DNA from: Solirubrobacter soli DSM 22325
GTDB taxonomy: Bacteria > Actinomycetota > Thermoleophilia > Solirubrobacterales > Solirubrobacteraceae
Direction: 5' to 3'
Assembly (NCBI RefSeq): GCF_000423665.1
Contig: NZ_AUIK01000021.1
Coordinates: 62,001 to 126,000, forward strand
Length of the DNA: 64,000 bases
This document shows positions 51,597-58,949 of the stretch, in pieces. Below the pieces are notes generated by a model. The model was not told the origin of the DNA. It saw only the letters and a list, made by a program, of their open reading frames with translations, and made no database searches. The position numbers and the translations under genes were made by a program. Positions within the stretch are counted from its first letter, which is position 1. Each line of letters opens with the position of its first letter.

Positions 51597-53099
51597 TCAG
51601 GGGGTGTTGCGGGCGGCGCGGATCGCGGCCACGAACCCGGGCGCCTTGGGCGTCCCGAAGCCGGTGGTCATGTCCCAGCCGCTGGTGACGGGCCAGCCGC
51701 TGACCGGGCCCGGGGTGACCGGGAGGCCGTCGCCGTTGTAGTCGAACAGGCGGTTGTCGACGAGCCGGCCGCTGAGAGCGCTGCCCTCGGTGACCGGGGC
51801 GATGTCGCGGAAGGCGGCGGGGTTCGAGCCGACCTTGTACAGCAGCGGGGCGAGGTGTCCCAGCGGCGGCTGATTGCTCGTGCGTTGCTGCTCGTTGGCG
51901 AGCGCGACGAGCCCGGCGACCTGCGGCGAGGCCGCGCTCGTCTCGCCATAGACGTGCCAGCCGACGCGGTCGGTCTTCGGGAAGAACGACGTGTACACGA
52001 GCACGCCGCCGTTCACGGCCGCGTTCCACGCCAGGTCCGGGACGCCGCGATGGTTTCCGGGGATCCGGCTCGCGACGCTGTCCTGCCAGCTGGGGCGCGC
52101 GTAGATCGTGCTGGGGCCACCCCCGGTGGCGGCGGGCAGCCAGGACTCGTTCCACACGGCCTCGGTGTTCCCGCCGGCGATCGCGTTCCAGTACGCGGGG
52201 TTGTAGTCGCCGTCGGCGGTGAACGGGACGTCGCTGCTCGGGTTCCACGTCCAGCCGTACTGCAGCTGCGTGCCGCCGACCGCCGTGACGTACGGGCTCG
52301 ACGCCGGCCAGCCGACGGTCGGCACGGTGTAGTTCACCGAGTCGCGGTGCTGCTTTGAGGGCCCGGTCGTGCCGTCGTCGCCTGACGAGGCGAGGACCGT
52401 GTCGCCCTTGGCGATCGCCTTCTGGTAGACGGCGTCGAAGCGCGCGGTCTGGGCCTGCGCAGCGCCCCCGAAGGTCTGCTCGGTCACCCCGAAGGACTGC
52501 GAGAAGACGGTGCCGGGCGGGTACTGGTCGATCGCGTCGGAGATCGCCTTGAACAGGTTCGGGAAGCCCTGGACGCCCTCCGTCTCGGCCGGCGGGACGC
52601 CGAGCAGGACGATGTGGGCGTGCGGCGCGATCGCGTACGCCCACTCGATGTCCAGCGTCGCCTCGCCGGCCCAGCCCTCGGCGCCCGCGGAGCCGGACTG
52701 TCCGTTGCCGACGTTCTTGAAGTCGGGCTGCCCGTTGGGATACACGGCCGTGAAGTCGGGCGCGGGTTCGGTCGGGAAGAACGTGTCATGGAACGTCTTC
52801 AGGTCCTGCGCGGCCGTCGGGCTGCCGTAGGAATCGACCAGGACGATCGTCTGCCCATCGCCCTTGTTGGACAGCTGATCGACGCCGTAGGCCGCCCGGA
52901 TCTGCTGGGCCGTGTAGCAGTGCAGCCAGGCGTAGGCCACGGCTGGTGCCGGCGTGACGCAGTCCGGTGTTGTGGCATCGCCGGTGCTCGCGACGGGCTC
53001 GGGCGCCTGGATGGCCTGCGGCGTCGCCGATGCGGACGTCGCCACGGCCATCGAGAGCGCAGCGCCGATCGCCGCAGCGAATGCGAATCGCTTCGTCAA
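51597..53099 (-). CDS. Secreted S53 (sedolisin/kumamolisin-like) peptidase without pro-domain
   Basis: TTG 53099 with AAGGAG upstream gives 500 residues and a signal peptide (1-26, ends ASA). Catalytic residues of the serine-carboxyl protease family: Glu146 and Asp150 in GEATLDIEWAYA, oxyanion Asp in ASSGDDGTTG (about 241), nucleophile Ser388 in GETSAASPQVAG, and a C-terminal calcium site (LFDYNGDGLPV, TTGFGTPKAPGF). These enzymes are active at acid pH. The catalytic domain begins at about residue 55, leaving no room for the usual 170-plus residue activation pro-domain. Confidence 0.88.
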   Translation of the reverse strand: MTKRFAFAAAIGAALSMAVATSASATPQAIQAPEPVASTGDATTPDCVTPAPAVAYAWLHCYTAQQIRAAYGVDQLSNKGDGQTIVLVDSYGSPTAAQDLKTFHDTFFPTEPAPDFTAVYPNGQPDFKNVGNGQSGSAGAEGWAGEATLDIEWAYAIAPHAHIVLLGVPPAETEGVQGFPNLFKAISDAIDQYPPGTVFSQSFGVTEQTFGGAAQAQTARFDAVYQKAIAKGDTVLASSGDDGTTGPSKQHRDSVNYTVPTVGWPASSPYVTAVGGTQLQYGWTWNPSSDVPFTADGDYNPAYWNAIAGGNTEAVWNESWLPAATGGGPSTIYARPSWQDSVASRIPGNHRGVPDLAWNAAVNGGVLVYTSFFPKTDRVGWHVYGETSAASPQVAGLVALANEQQRTSNQPPLGHLAPLLYKVGSNPAAFRDIAPVTEGSALSGRLVDNRLFDYNGDGLPVTPGPVSGWPVTSGWDMTTGFGTPKAPGFVAAIRAARNTP

Positions 53100-53160
53100 G
53101 ACAAGCTCCTTCTGTGAAACGCGGCACCCCCCGCGAGTGCCGCCCTCTTTCATCTCACCT

Positions 53161-53177
53161 TTTCGGCGAACGCTGAA
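53161..53177 (-). promoter_or_regulatory. 17 bp motif shared with the SIMPL gene upstream region
   Basis: Minus strand TTCAGCGTTCGCCGAAA, 61 bases upstream of the peptidase start; one mismatch to 27480-27496. It lies between the divergent peptidase and histidine kinase genes. Confidence 0.4.
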
Positions 53178-53205
53178 ATGACGATGAAGTCGGCGCGATC
53201 GTCAC

Positions 53206-54975
53206 GTGGGATTGACGGCTAGTCTGGACACCGCCTTGCCGGCTTCCTCACCAAGCCTGCAGCGCGTGCTGGGAGGCCTCGCTGCGCTCGGTCTCGTCGC
53301 TTCGGCCGTGCCGCTCGCGGTCGCGGTCCACAGCGTCGGAGGCCACCATCGCGACCTGATCGCCGTGTTCGGGCCGGTGATCGGCGGCGCGTCGATCTTC
53401 ACCGGCCTGCGCGCGTGGCAGCGACGGCCCGAGAACCCGTTCGGCGCGCTGCTGGTCGCGGTCGGGTTCACCTACTGCCTGTCCGGGCTGATCGTGACCA
53501 CGGACTCGTGGCCGTTCATCATCGGCCTCGCGCTGATCGCGGTGCCGTACGCGATCCTCTTCCACATCCTGCTCGCGTTCCCGTCGGGGCGGCTGGTCAC
53601 GCGTTTCGAGCTCGTGCTGGCGGGGCTCATGTACTTCACGGCCACCGTGTTCTGGTGGGCGTGCATGGTGATCGAGGACACCGGAGCGTTCGGGCTCCCG
53701 GCCAACCCGCTGCTGGTCGACGCCCGGCCGTCGCTGTTCGACGTCCTGTCGCGGGTGCGGCTGGGTGTCGTCGCCCTGTTGATCGCGGTGCTCGGCGTGG
53801 TGATCGTGCGGCGCTGGAGCGGGGCGACGAGGCCGTCGCGGCGCGCTTTGACGTTGGTGTACGCGAGCGGCGGCCTGGTGCTCGGTTTGTACGCCGTCTG
53901 GTCGGTGCTCGGCATGTTGGACGTGGCCCCGGGCTTTCAGGAGACGCTCGAACGGGCGCGGGTGATCGCGCTGGCGACGGTGCCGTTCGCGTTCCTCGCG
54001 GGGCTGCTGCGGGCGCGGGTCGTCGGGGCGGGCGCGGTCAACGAGCTCGTCGCGCGGCTCGGCGCGGGCACCGGTGACCTGCAGGGCGCGCTGGCCGATG
54101 CGCTGCGCGATCCGTCGCTCGCGCTGGCCTACTGGTTGCCCGAGCGGGGCGAGTGGGTCGACGCGCGCGGTGACGTGGTCGTGCTGCCGGCCGACGAAGG
54201 CCGCTGCACGCCGGTCTCGCGCGACGGGCACACGATCGCGATGCTGGTCCACGACCCGTCGCTGGCGGAGGAGCCGGAGCTCGTGCACGCCGTGGGCGGC
54301 GCGGCAGCGCTGGCGTTGGAGAACGAGCGGTTGACGGCGGACCTGCGCGCGACGGTGTCCGAGCTGCGCGCGTCGCGGGCGCGGATCGTGGAGAGCGCCG
54401 ACGCGGCGCGCCGCAAGATCGAGCGCGACCTGCATGACGGGGCGCAGCAGCGGCTCGTGGCCTTGGCGTTGTCGTTGCGGCTCGCGCGGTCGCGGGTGGC
54501 GGGCGATCCTTCCGCCGCGGGCGAGTTGCTCGACGACGCGGCAGCGAACCTCGACGAAGCGATCCGTGAGCTGCGCGAGCTCGCGCGCGGGATCCATCCG
54601 GCGGTCTTGTCCGATCGTGGGCTCGGGTCCGCCCTTGAAGCGCTCGCCGGGCGGATGCCGTTGCCGATCGAGATCACCGCGGTGCCGGCCGAGCGGCTGC
54701 CGGCGCCGATCGAGGCCGCGGCCTACTTCGTCGTCGCCGAGGCGATCACGAACGTCGCCCGCTACGCGGACGCGTCACACGCCTCGGTGGAGGTGCAGTG
54801 CGTGGACGGGCGTGTGGTCGTGACCGTCGTCGACGATGGGGTCGGCGGGGCCGACCCGGGCAGCGGGTCGGGCCTGCGCGGCCTGAGCGACCGGATCGCG
54901 GCGCTGGACGGGCGGCTCGAGGTCGTCTCGCCCGTGGGGCGCGGAACGACCGTCCGCGCCGTCATCCCACGCTGA
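53206..54975 (+). CDS. Membrane sensor histidine kinase, NarL/DesK type
   Basis: 589 residues from GTG 53206 (TTG 53236 is an alternative). About seven hydrophobic helices between 20 and 270, a GAF-like remnant about 280-375, HisKA_3 about 398-465 with His410 in KIERDLHDGAQQ, HATPase about 500-589 (EAITNVARYADASHASVEVQ, GSGLRGLSDRIAALDG). Predicted to phosphorylate a NarL-type regulator that is not in the window. Divergent from the S53 peptidase gene, so its regulator might control that peptidase (inference). Confidence 0.88.
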   Translation: MGLTASLDTALPASSPSLQRVLGGLAALGLVASAVPLAVAVHSVGGHHRDLIAVFGPVIGGASIFTGLRAWQRRPENPFGALLVAVGFTYCLSGLIVTTDSWPFIIGLALIAVPYAILFHILLAFPSGRLVTRFELVLAGLMYFTATVFWWACMVIEDTGAFGLPANPLLVDARPSLFDVLSRVRLGVVALLIAVLGVVIVRRWSGATRPSRRALTLVYASGGLVLGLYAVWSVLGMLDVAPGFQETLERARVIALATVPFAFLAGLLRARVVGAGAVNELVARLGAGTGDLQGALADALRDPSLALAYWLPERGEWVDARGDVVVLPADEGRCTPVSRDGHTIAMLVHDPSLAEEPELVHAVGGAAALALENERLTADLRATVSELRASRARIVESADAARRKIERDLHDGAQQRLVALALSLRLARSRVAGDPSAAGELLDDAAANLDEAIRELRELARGIHPAVLSDRGLGSALEALAGRMPLPIEITAVPAERLPAPIEAAAYFVVAEAITNVARYADASHASVEVQCVDGRVVVTVVDDGVGGADPGSGSGLRGLSDRIAALDGRLEVVSPVGRGTTVRAVIPR

Positions 54976-55261
54976 CGAGCTGCAGGTCCGGCAGGTAGGT
55001 GAGACCCGCGAGCGGGTCGCGGGCGTAGTCGATGAAGCCGCGCGGGCGGTCGACCACGAGCGGCGCGATGCCCTCGATCGGATGCTCGAGCACGCGAATG
55101 CGGGAGAACGTGTGGTCCCGGGGGTGCTGCTCGAGGTACTCGATCAGCCACGTGCCGACGCACTCGGGACGCGTCTGCGGGGCCATCAGGGTTTCGCGGC
55201 GCCGGCGCCAGAACCCGCGCGGGCGCGCCGTCTCGATCGTCCAATACGGGTGGGAGGGCAT
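54962..55261 (-). CDS. Hypothetical protein, 99 aa
   Basis: ATG 55261. Basic N-terminal part (PRGFWRRRRETLM), then TRPECVGTWLIEYLEQHPRD and HPIEGIAPLVVDRPRG. No signal peptide or known domain. Its end overlaps the histidine kinase stop by 14 bp. Weak but codon-plausible gene. Confidence 0.5.
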   Translation of the reverse strand: MPSHPYWTIETARPRGFWRRRRETLMAPQTRPECVGTWLIEYLEQHPRDHTFSRIRVLEHPIEGIAPLVVDRPRGFIDYARDPLAGLTYLPDLQLVSVG

Positions 55262-55311
55262 GTCCTCTACGTCGACCCCTGGCGCCCATCCTTGACTGCG
55301 TTCTCCCCCCT

Positions 55312-56310
55312 TTACGCGGCGGCCCGCACCGCGTCGTGAAAGTCATCGAACCCGTCTTTCGGGCTCGTCATGGCGCGCTGCGTGAGCAGGACGGCGACGG
55401 TGTCGTTGGCCGGATCGACCCGCGCGGTCGTGCCGGTTCCCCCGTCCCACCCCCAGCGGCCGCTGTCGTCGACGCCGGTCGCGTAGCCCCAGCTGGTGGT
55501 GGCGCCGAGGAACGGTTCCGCGGCTTCGCGTTGTCGTGGGGTGAGCTGGTCGCGGGTCATCGCTTCGGTGTCGACGAGCTCGGCGACGGCGGTGTAGAAG
55601 CGCAGGACGTCCTCTGCCGTCGAGACGAGGCCCGATGCCAGCTCCTCGAAGAGCGGCGGCGTCGCGTGGGTGCCGTCGGGCGGGTCGAGCACCTCGCCGT
55701 TCATGTACGCCGTGGTCATGCGGTCGGTGGCGAAGTAGGCGGTGTCGGTCATGCCCAGCGGGGCGAAGATGCGTTCTTCGAGCAGGGCGCTGACGCGTTG
55801 CCCGGTCGCGCGTGCGAGGAGGACCGCGAGCACGTCCATGCTCGTGTCATACAGCCAGCCTTCGCCGGGGGCGAACGGACGCGGGACCTGAGCGAGGCGG
55901 CGCACGAACTCGTCCCCGGTCATCTGCGGCGTGAGCGGGCCCGGATGGATGTCGAGCTCCAGCATCTTCTGACTCGCGGGCGTTTGCGTCATCGTCACGC
56001 CCCAGCCCGACGTGAACGTCAACAGGTGGCGGACGGTCGCGTCGCCGGGGAGTTCCGGGACGTAGTGCTCGACCTCGTCGTCCAGGGTGATCGTTCCGTC
56101 CTCGATCGCGAGCAGCGTCAGCGCGCCGCCGATCGGCTTCGTCACCGACGCAATGCGGAAGCGGCTGTCGGGTCGCATCGGCGGCCCGCCGAACGCCATC
56201 GCTCCCGCCGCGCGGACGTGGGTCTCGCCGTTGATGCGGACCGCGCCCACGTAGCCGGGGATCTCGCCGCCGTGGAGCCGTTCCTCGGGGATGCGCCAGA
56301 TCTCGTCCAT
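55312..56310 (-). CDS. Serine hydrolase, beta-lactamase/DD-peptidase family
   Basis: 332 residues from ATG 56310. Class C-like fold: SxxK nucleophile Ser55-Val-Thr-Lys58 in FRIASVTKPIGGAL, second motif Tyr154 in LYDTSMDVLAVLLARATGQ, and a C-terminal WGWDGGTGT in place of KTG. No signal peptide is visible, so it is probably a cytoplasmic esterase, amidase or peptidase rather than a resistance enzyme. Divergent from the ECF sigma gene with 109 bp between starts. Confidence 0.85.
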   Translation of the reverse strand: MDEIWRIPEERLHGGEIPGYVGAVRINGETHVRAAGAMAFGGPPMRPDSRFRIASVTKPIGGALTLLAIEDGTITLDDEVEHYVPELPGDATVRHLLTFTSGWGVTMTQTPASQKMLELDIHPGPLTPQMTGDEFVRRLAQVPRPFAPGEGWLYDTSMDVLAVLLARATGQRVSALLEERIFAPLGMTDTAYFATDRMTTAYMNGEVLDPPDGTHATPPLFEELASGLVSTAEDVLRFYTAVAELVDTEAMTRDQLTPRQREAAEPFLGATTSWGYATGVDDSGRWGWDGGTGTTARVDPANDTVAVLLTQRAMTSPKDGFDDFHDAVRAAA

Positions 56311-56382
56311 GGTGGGTCCAGACTGCCGATGGTCCTCCTTTTCATCGCTTGAGCGCCTACGCGCCAGCTCATGGCTTGATGC

Positions 56383-56406
56383 GAACTTCCGGGCTTCGCG
56401 CGGGTC
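56383..56406 (+). promoter_or_regulatory. ECF-type promoter upstream of the sigma factor gene
   Basis: GAAC (56383-56386), 17 bases, GTC (56404-56406), 13 bases before ATG 56420. This is the usual AAC/GTC pattern of ECF-controlled promoters and suggests autoregulation. Confidence 0.45.
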
Positions 56407-56419
56407 GATGGGGCGAGCG

Positions 56420-58291
56420 ATGACGAGCGAACGCGCGTTGGAAGACCTGTACGCGGCACACGCCGCCGAGCTGCTGTCGTTCTGCCGGCACCTGCTGGGC
56501 TCCCACGAGGAGGCCGAGGACGTGCTGCAGCAGACCTTCGTCCGCGCGCTCGACGCGTTGCGCGGCGGCGTCGTCCCGCAGCACCCGCGGGCGTGGCTGT
56601 TCACGATCGCCCGCAACCGCGCGTTGAGCGTGCTCGCCGCGCGGCGCGAGGTGGTGAGCGACGAGGTCGTGGTCGAGGTCGAAGGGCTGGCGGAGTCCGT
56701 CGAGCGCCGCGCCGAGCTGCGCGCGCTCCTGGCGGACATCGCCGCGCTTCCCGAACCCCAGCGAGCCGCGCTCTTGCTCGCCCAGCTGTCGGACTTCCCG
56801 CAGCGTCGGATCGCCGAGGTGATGGGCACCAGCGAGGCCCGCGTCAAGGCGCTCGTGTTCCGCGCCCGCCAGGCGTTGATGGCCGACCGCGCCGCCCGCG
56901 CGGTCCCCTGCGGCGAGATCCGCGCCGAGCTCTCCATCGCCCACGGCCCCGACCTCCGCCGCTCCCGCCTGCGCCGCCATCTCCGCCAATGCCCGAGCTG
57001 CCGCGCGTTCCACCGCGGCGTGACGTCCCAACGCGCCGCGCTCGCGACGCTGCTCCCGGCGAGCGCCCCGGCGAGCATCCTCGCGCGAGTCCTGGGAGGA
57101 AACGTGGGCGGCGGCGCGGCGAGCGCGGGCGGCGCGGGCGCAGCAGCCGGCGGCGCGACAGGCACGGGCGGCGCAGGCGCGGCAGCCGGCGGCGCGGGGG
57201 CGGCGGCCGGCGGCGCGGGGGCGGCGGCCGGCGGCGCGGGCGCGGTGGCCGGCGGCGGCGTCGCGGCGGTGACGGCCGGCGGCGGCGCGGTGGCCGTGCT
57301 CGTCAAGGTCGCGGTCGTGGTGGTCGTCGGCGGGACGGCGGTCGGCGGCGCGGCCGCCGCGCACCTTGGCGCCGCGCCGGACGCGCGCGCCGAGAGCGCC
57401 GGCGCGGTGCCGTTCCGGACCGTCTCGGCGACGGTCACGCCCACGCCGTCGCCGGTCTTCGTCGCCGCCACGCCGCCGACGCCCGGCGCGACGCCCGCGC
57501 CGGGCGACGCGAAGACCACGCGCGACGACGCGCGCGCCGAGCGGCGAGCGGCGCGGCATCGCCGCGCCGCCCGGCGCCTCACGGCCGCGCAACGCCGGGC
57601 CCGCAAGCGCGTCGCCAGGGCACACCGGCGGGCGGCGCGGCGCGCGGCGGCACGACGTCGGGCCGCTGCCCGCCTCACGCCGGCACAACGGCGCGTCGCT
57701 CGGCGTGCCGCCGCCAACCTGACGCCCGCGCAACGCCGCGCCGCCATCAGGGCCGCCCGGAACCTCACGCCCGCCCAACGCCGCGCGCTCATCAACGCCG
57801 GCCGCGGCATGACGCCTGCGCAACGGCGCGCCGCCATCAACGCCGCCGCCGACCTCACCCCCGCGCAACGCCGCGCGCTCATCAACGCCGGCCGCGACAT
57901 GACGCCTGCGCAACGGCGCGCCGCCATCAACGCCGCCGCCGACCTCACCCCCGCGCAACGCCGCGCGCTCATCACCACCGGCCGCGACATGACGCCCGCG
58001 CAGCGCCGCGCCGCCATCAACCCCGCGGCCGACCTCACGCCCGCGCAACGCCGCGCCGTCGTCGAGGCCGCCAACAACGCCACGCCCGCGCAACGCCAGG
58101 CCGCCGCCGACCTCACCCCCGCGCAACGCCGCGCCGCGATTGAGGCCGCCACGTCCGACCAGCCCCAAGCCGCCGCCCAGCCGACGCCCGCCCCCACGCC
58201 GGAGCCCACCGCCACGCCCTCCCCTACCGCGACGCCCGAGTCCGAGCCGTCGCGGCTCGAGCGGCTGCGGCGGCGAATCTCCGGGTCTTGA
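56420..58291 (+). CDS. ECF sigma factor fused to zinc finger, membrane helix and 15-residue repeats, 623 aa
   Basis: ATG 56420 follows GGGGCGAG; ATG 56408 is possible. Sigma region 2 about 8-75 (LYAAHAAELLSFCRHLLGSH, EEAEDVLQQTFVRALDAL); region 4 about 100-155 (LPEPQRAALLLAQLSDFPQR, RIAEVMGTSEARVKALVFRA). Then a zf-HC2-like motif His187-x3-Cys191-x2-Cys194 with upstream Cys164, as in ZAS anti-sigma factors. An Ala/Gly-rich stretch (228-290), one hydrophobic helix (about 291-312), a Pro/Thr linker, a very Arg-rich part (370-420) and eleven repeats (T/L)TPAQRRAAINAA (419-578) follow. Sigma, anti-sigma-like sensor and an extracytoplasmic or envelope-binding tail are thus in one chain. Confidence 0.85.
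   Translation: MTSERALEDLYAAHAAELLSFCRHLLGSHEEAEDVLQQTFVRALDALRGGVVPQHPRAWLFTIARNRALSVLAARREVVSDEVVVEVEGLAESVERRAELRALLADIAALPEPQRAALLLAQLSDFPQRRIAEVMGTSEARVKALVFRARQALMADRAARAVPCGEIRAELSIAHGPDLRRSRLRRHLRQCPSCRAFHRGVTSQRAALATLLPASAPASILARVLGGNVGGGAASAGGAGAAAGGATGTGGAGAAAGGAGAAAGGAGAAAGGAGAVAGGGVAAVTAGGGAVAVLVKVAVVVVVGGTAVGGAAAAHLGAAPDARAESAGAVPFRTVSATVTPTPSPVFVAATPPTPGATPAPGDAKTTRDDARAERRAARHRRAARRLTAAQRRARKRVARAHRRAARRAAARRRAAARLTPAQRRVARRAAANLTPAQRRAAIRAARNLTPAQRRALINAGRGMTPAQRRAAINAAADLTPAQRRALINAGRDMTPAQRRAAINAAADLTPAQRRALITTGRDMTPAQRRAAINPAADLTPAQRRAVVEAANNATPAQRQAAADLTPAQRRAAIEAATSDQPQAAAQPTPAPTPEPTATPSPTATPESEPSRLERLRRRISGS
57674..58153 (+). repeat. Tandem 45 bp repeats (about 11) in the sigma factor gene
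   Basis: Each 45 bp unit encodes 15 residues beginning (L/M)TPAQRRA. Units alternate in pairs (ALINAGRD / AAINAAAD), so a 90 bp higher-order period is nearly identical at 57779-57868 and 57869-57958. Indicates recent expansion. Confidence 0.8.
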
Positions 58292-58357
58292 TTGCAACCT
58301 CGCGGGGTGGGCGAGGTCTCAACGGGTGTCCGCACACCTCATTTGGGAGGCTTCGAA

Positions 58358-58903
58358 TTGCTTCGCATCACCATCGCTCTGCTCGCCGCCATGGCGCTCG
58401 TGGCACCGGCCGCCGCGTCGGCGCAGTCGACGACGTCGGTCAATGTCATCCGCGGTACCGAGGCCGATGACACCTTGCAGGGAACCCCGGGCATCGATGT
58501 CATCTTCGCCTTCGCGGGGAACGACACGATCGCCGGCCTGGCCGGTCCCGACCGGATCTATGGCGGGCAGGGCGACGACAAGATCTCCGGAGGCGACGGA
58601 AACGACGTCCTCCGCGGCGGCCGCGGGGCGGATGTGCTCGACGGCGGCGCGGGTGACGACAGGATCGAAGGTCGCGCCGGCTCGGACACGATCCTGGGCG
58701 GCGACGGCAACGACCGGATCTGGGCCAAGGGCCGCGGCGGGAAGACCGACACGATCGACGCCGGGCCGGGCGACGACGTGATCCACGCCCGCGACGGCAG
58801 CGAGGACCGGATCGCCTGCGGCGCCGGCGACGACACGGTCTTCGCCGACCTCAAGGACGACGTCGCTTCCGACTGCGAGCACGTGCTGCGTCGACCGGTG
58901 TAG
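58358..58903 (+). CDS. Small secreted RTX calcium-binding protein, 181 aa
   Basis: TTG 58358 with GGGAGG seven bases upstream; signal peptide 1-23 (ends AAASA). Nearly the whole mature part is RTX repeats (GTEADDTLQGTPGIDVIFAF, GGQGDDKISGGDGNDVLRGG, GGAGDDRIEGRAGSDTILGG) ending with a two-Cys cap (RIACGAGDDTVFADLKDDVA, SDCEHV). Expected to fold with calcium outside the cell. It lies 66 bp after the sigma gene and may be one of its targets. Confidence 0.82.
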   Translation: MLRITIALLAAMALVAPAAASAQSTTSVNVIRGTEADDTLQGTPGIDVIFAFAGNDTIAGLAGPDRIYGGQGDDKISGGDGNDVLRGGRGADVLDGGAGDDRIEGRAGSDTILGGDGNDRIWAKGRGGKTDTIDAGPGDDVIHARDGSEDRIACGAGDDTVFADLKDDVASDCEHVLRRPV

Positions 58904-58910
58904 CCCACCC

Positions 58911-58945
58911 GCGCGCCCCGGCGGCATGATGCCGCCGGGGCGCGC
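58911..58945. terminator. Bidirectional terminator between convergent genes
   Basis: GCGCGCCCCGGCGGCA (58911-58926) pairs perfectly with 58930-58945 around TGA: a 16 bp stem serving both the RTX gene and the facing phosphatase gene. Confidence 0.8.
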
Positions 58946-58949
58946 ACCA

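Noticed and set aside
55312..56310. Serine hydrolase as an antibiotic-resistance beta-lactamase
   Set aside because: No signal peptide and no KTG motif; the family is dominated by esterases and peptidases.
57674..58153. Regular 45 bp repeats considered as a CRISPR array
   Set aside because: No unique spacers; units are contiguous, in frame and encode protein repeats.
58276..58296. Possible fourth copy of the RTX promoter element (AATCTCCGGGT then GATTGC)
   Set aside because: Spacing is three instead of eight bases, the second half is incomplete and most of it is coding sequence of the sigma gene.
56311..58335. Long N-terminal extension of the serine hydrolase antisense to the sigma gene
   Set aside because: Made of Ala/Arg repeats mirroring the TPAQRRA repeats; the SxxK enzyme starts at 56310.
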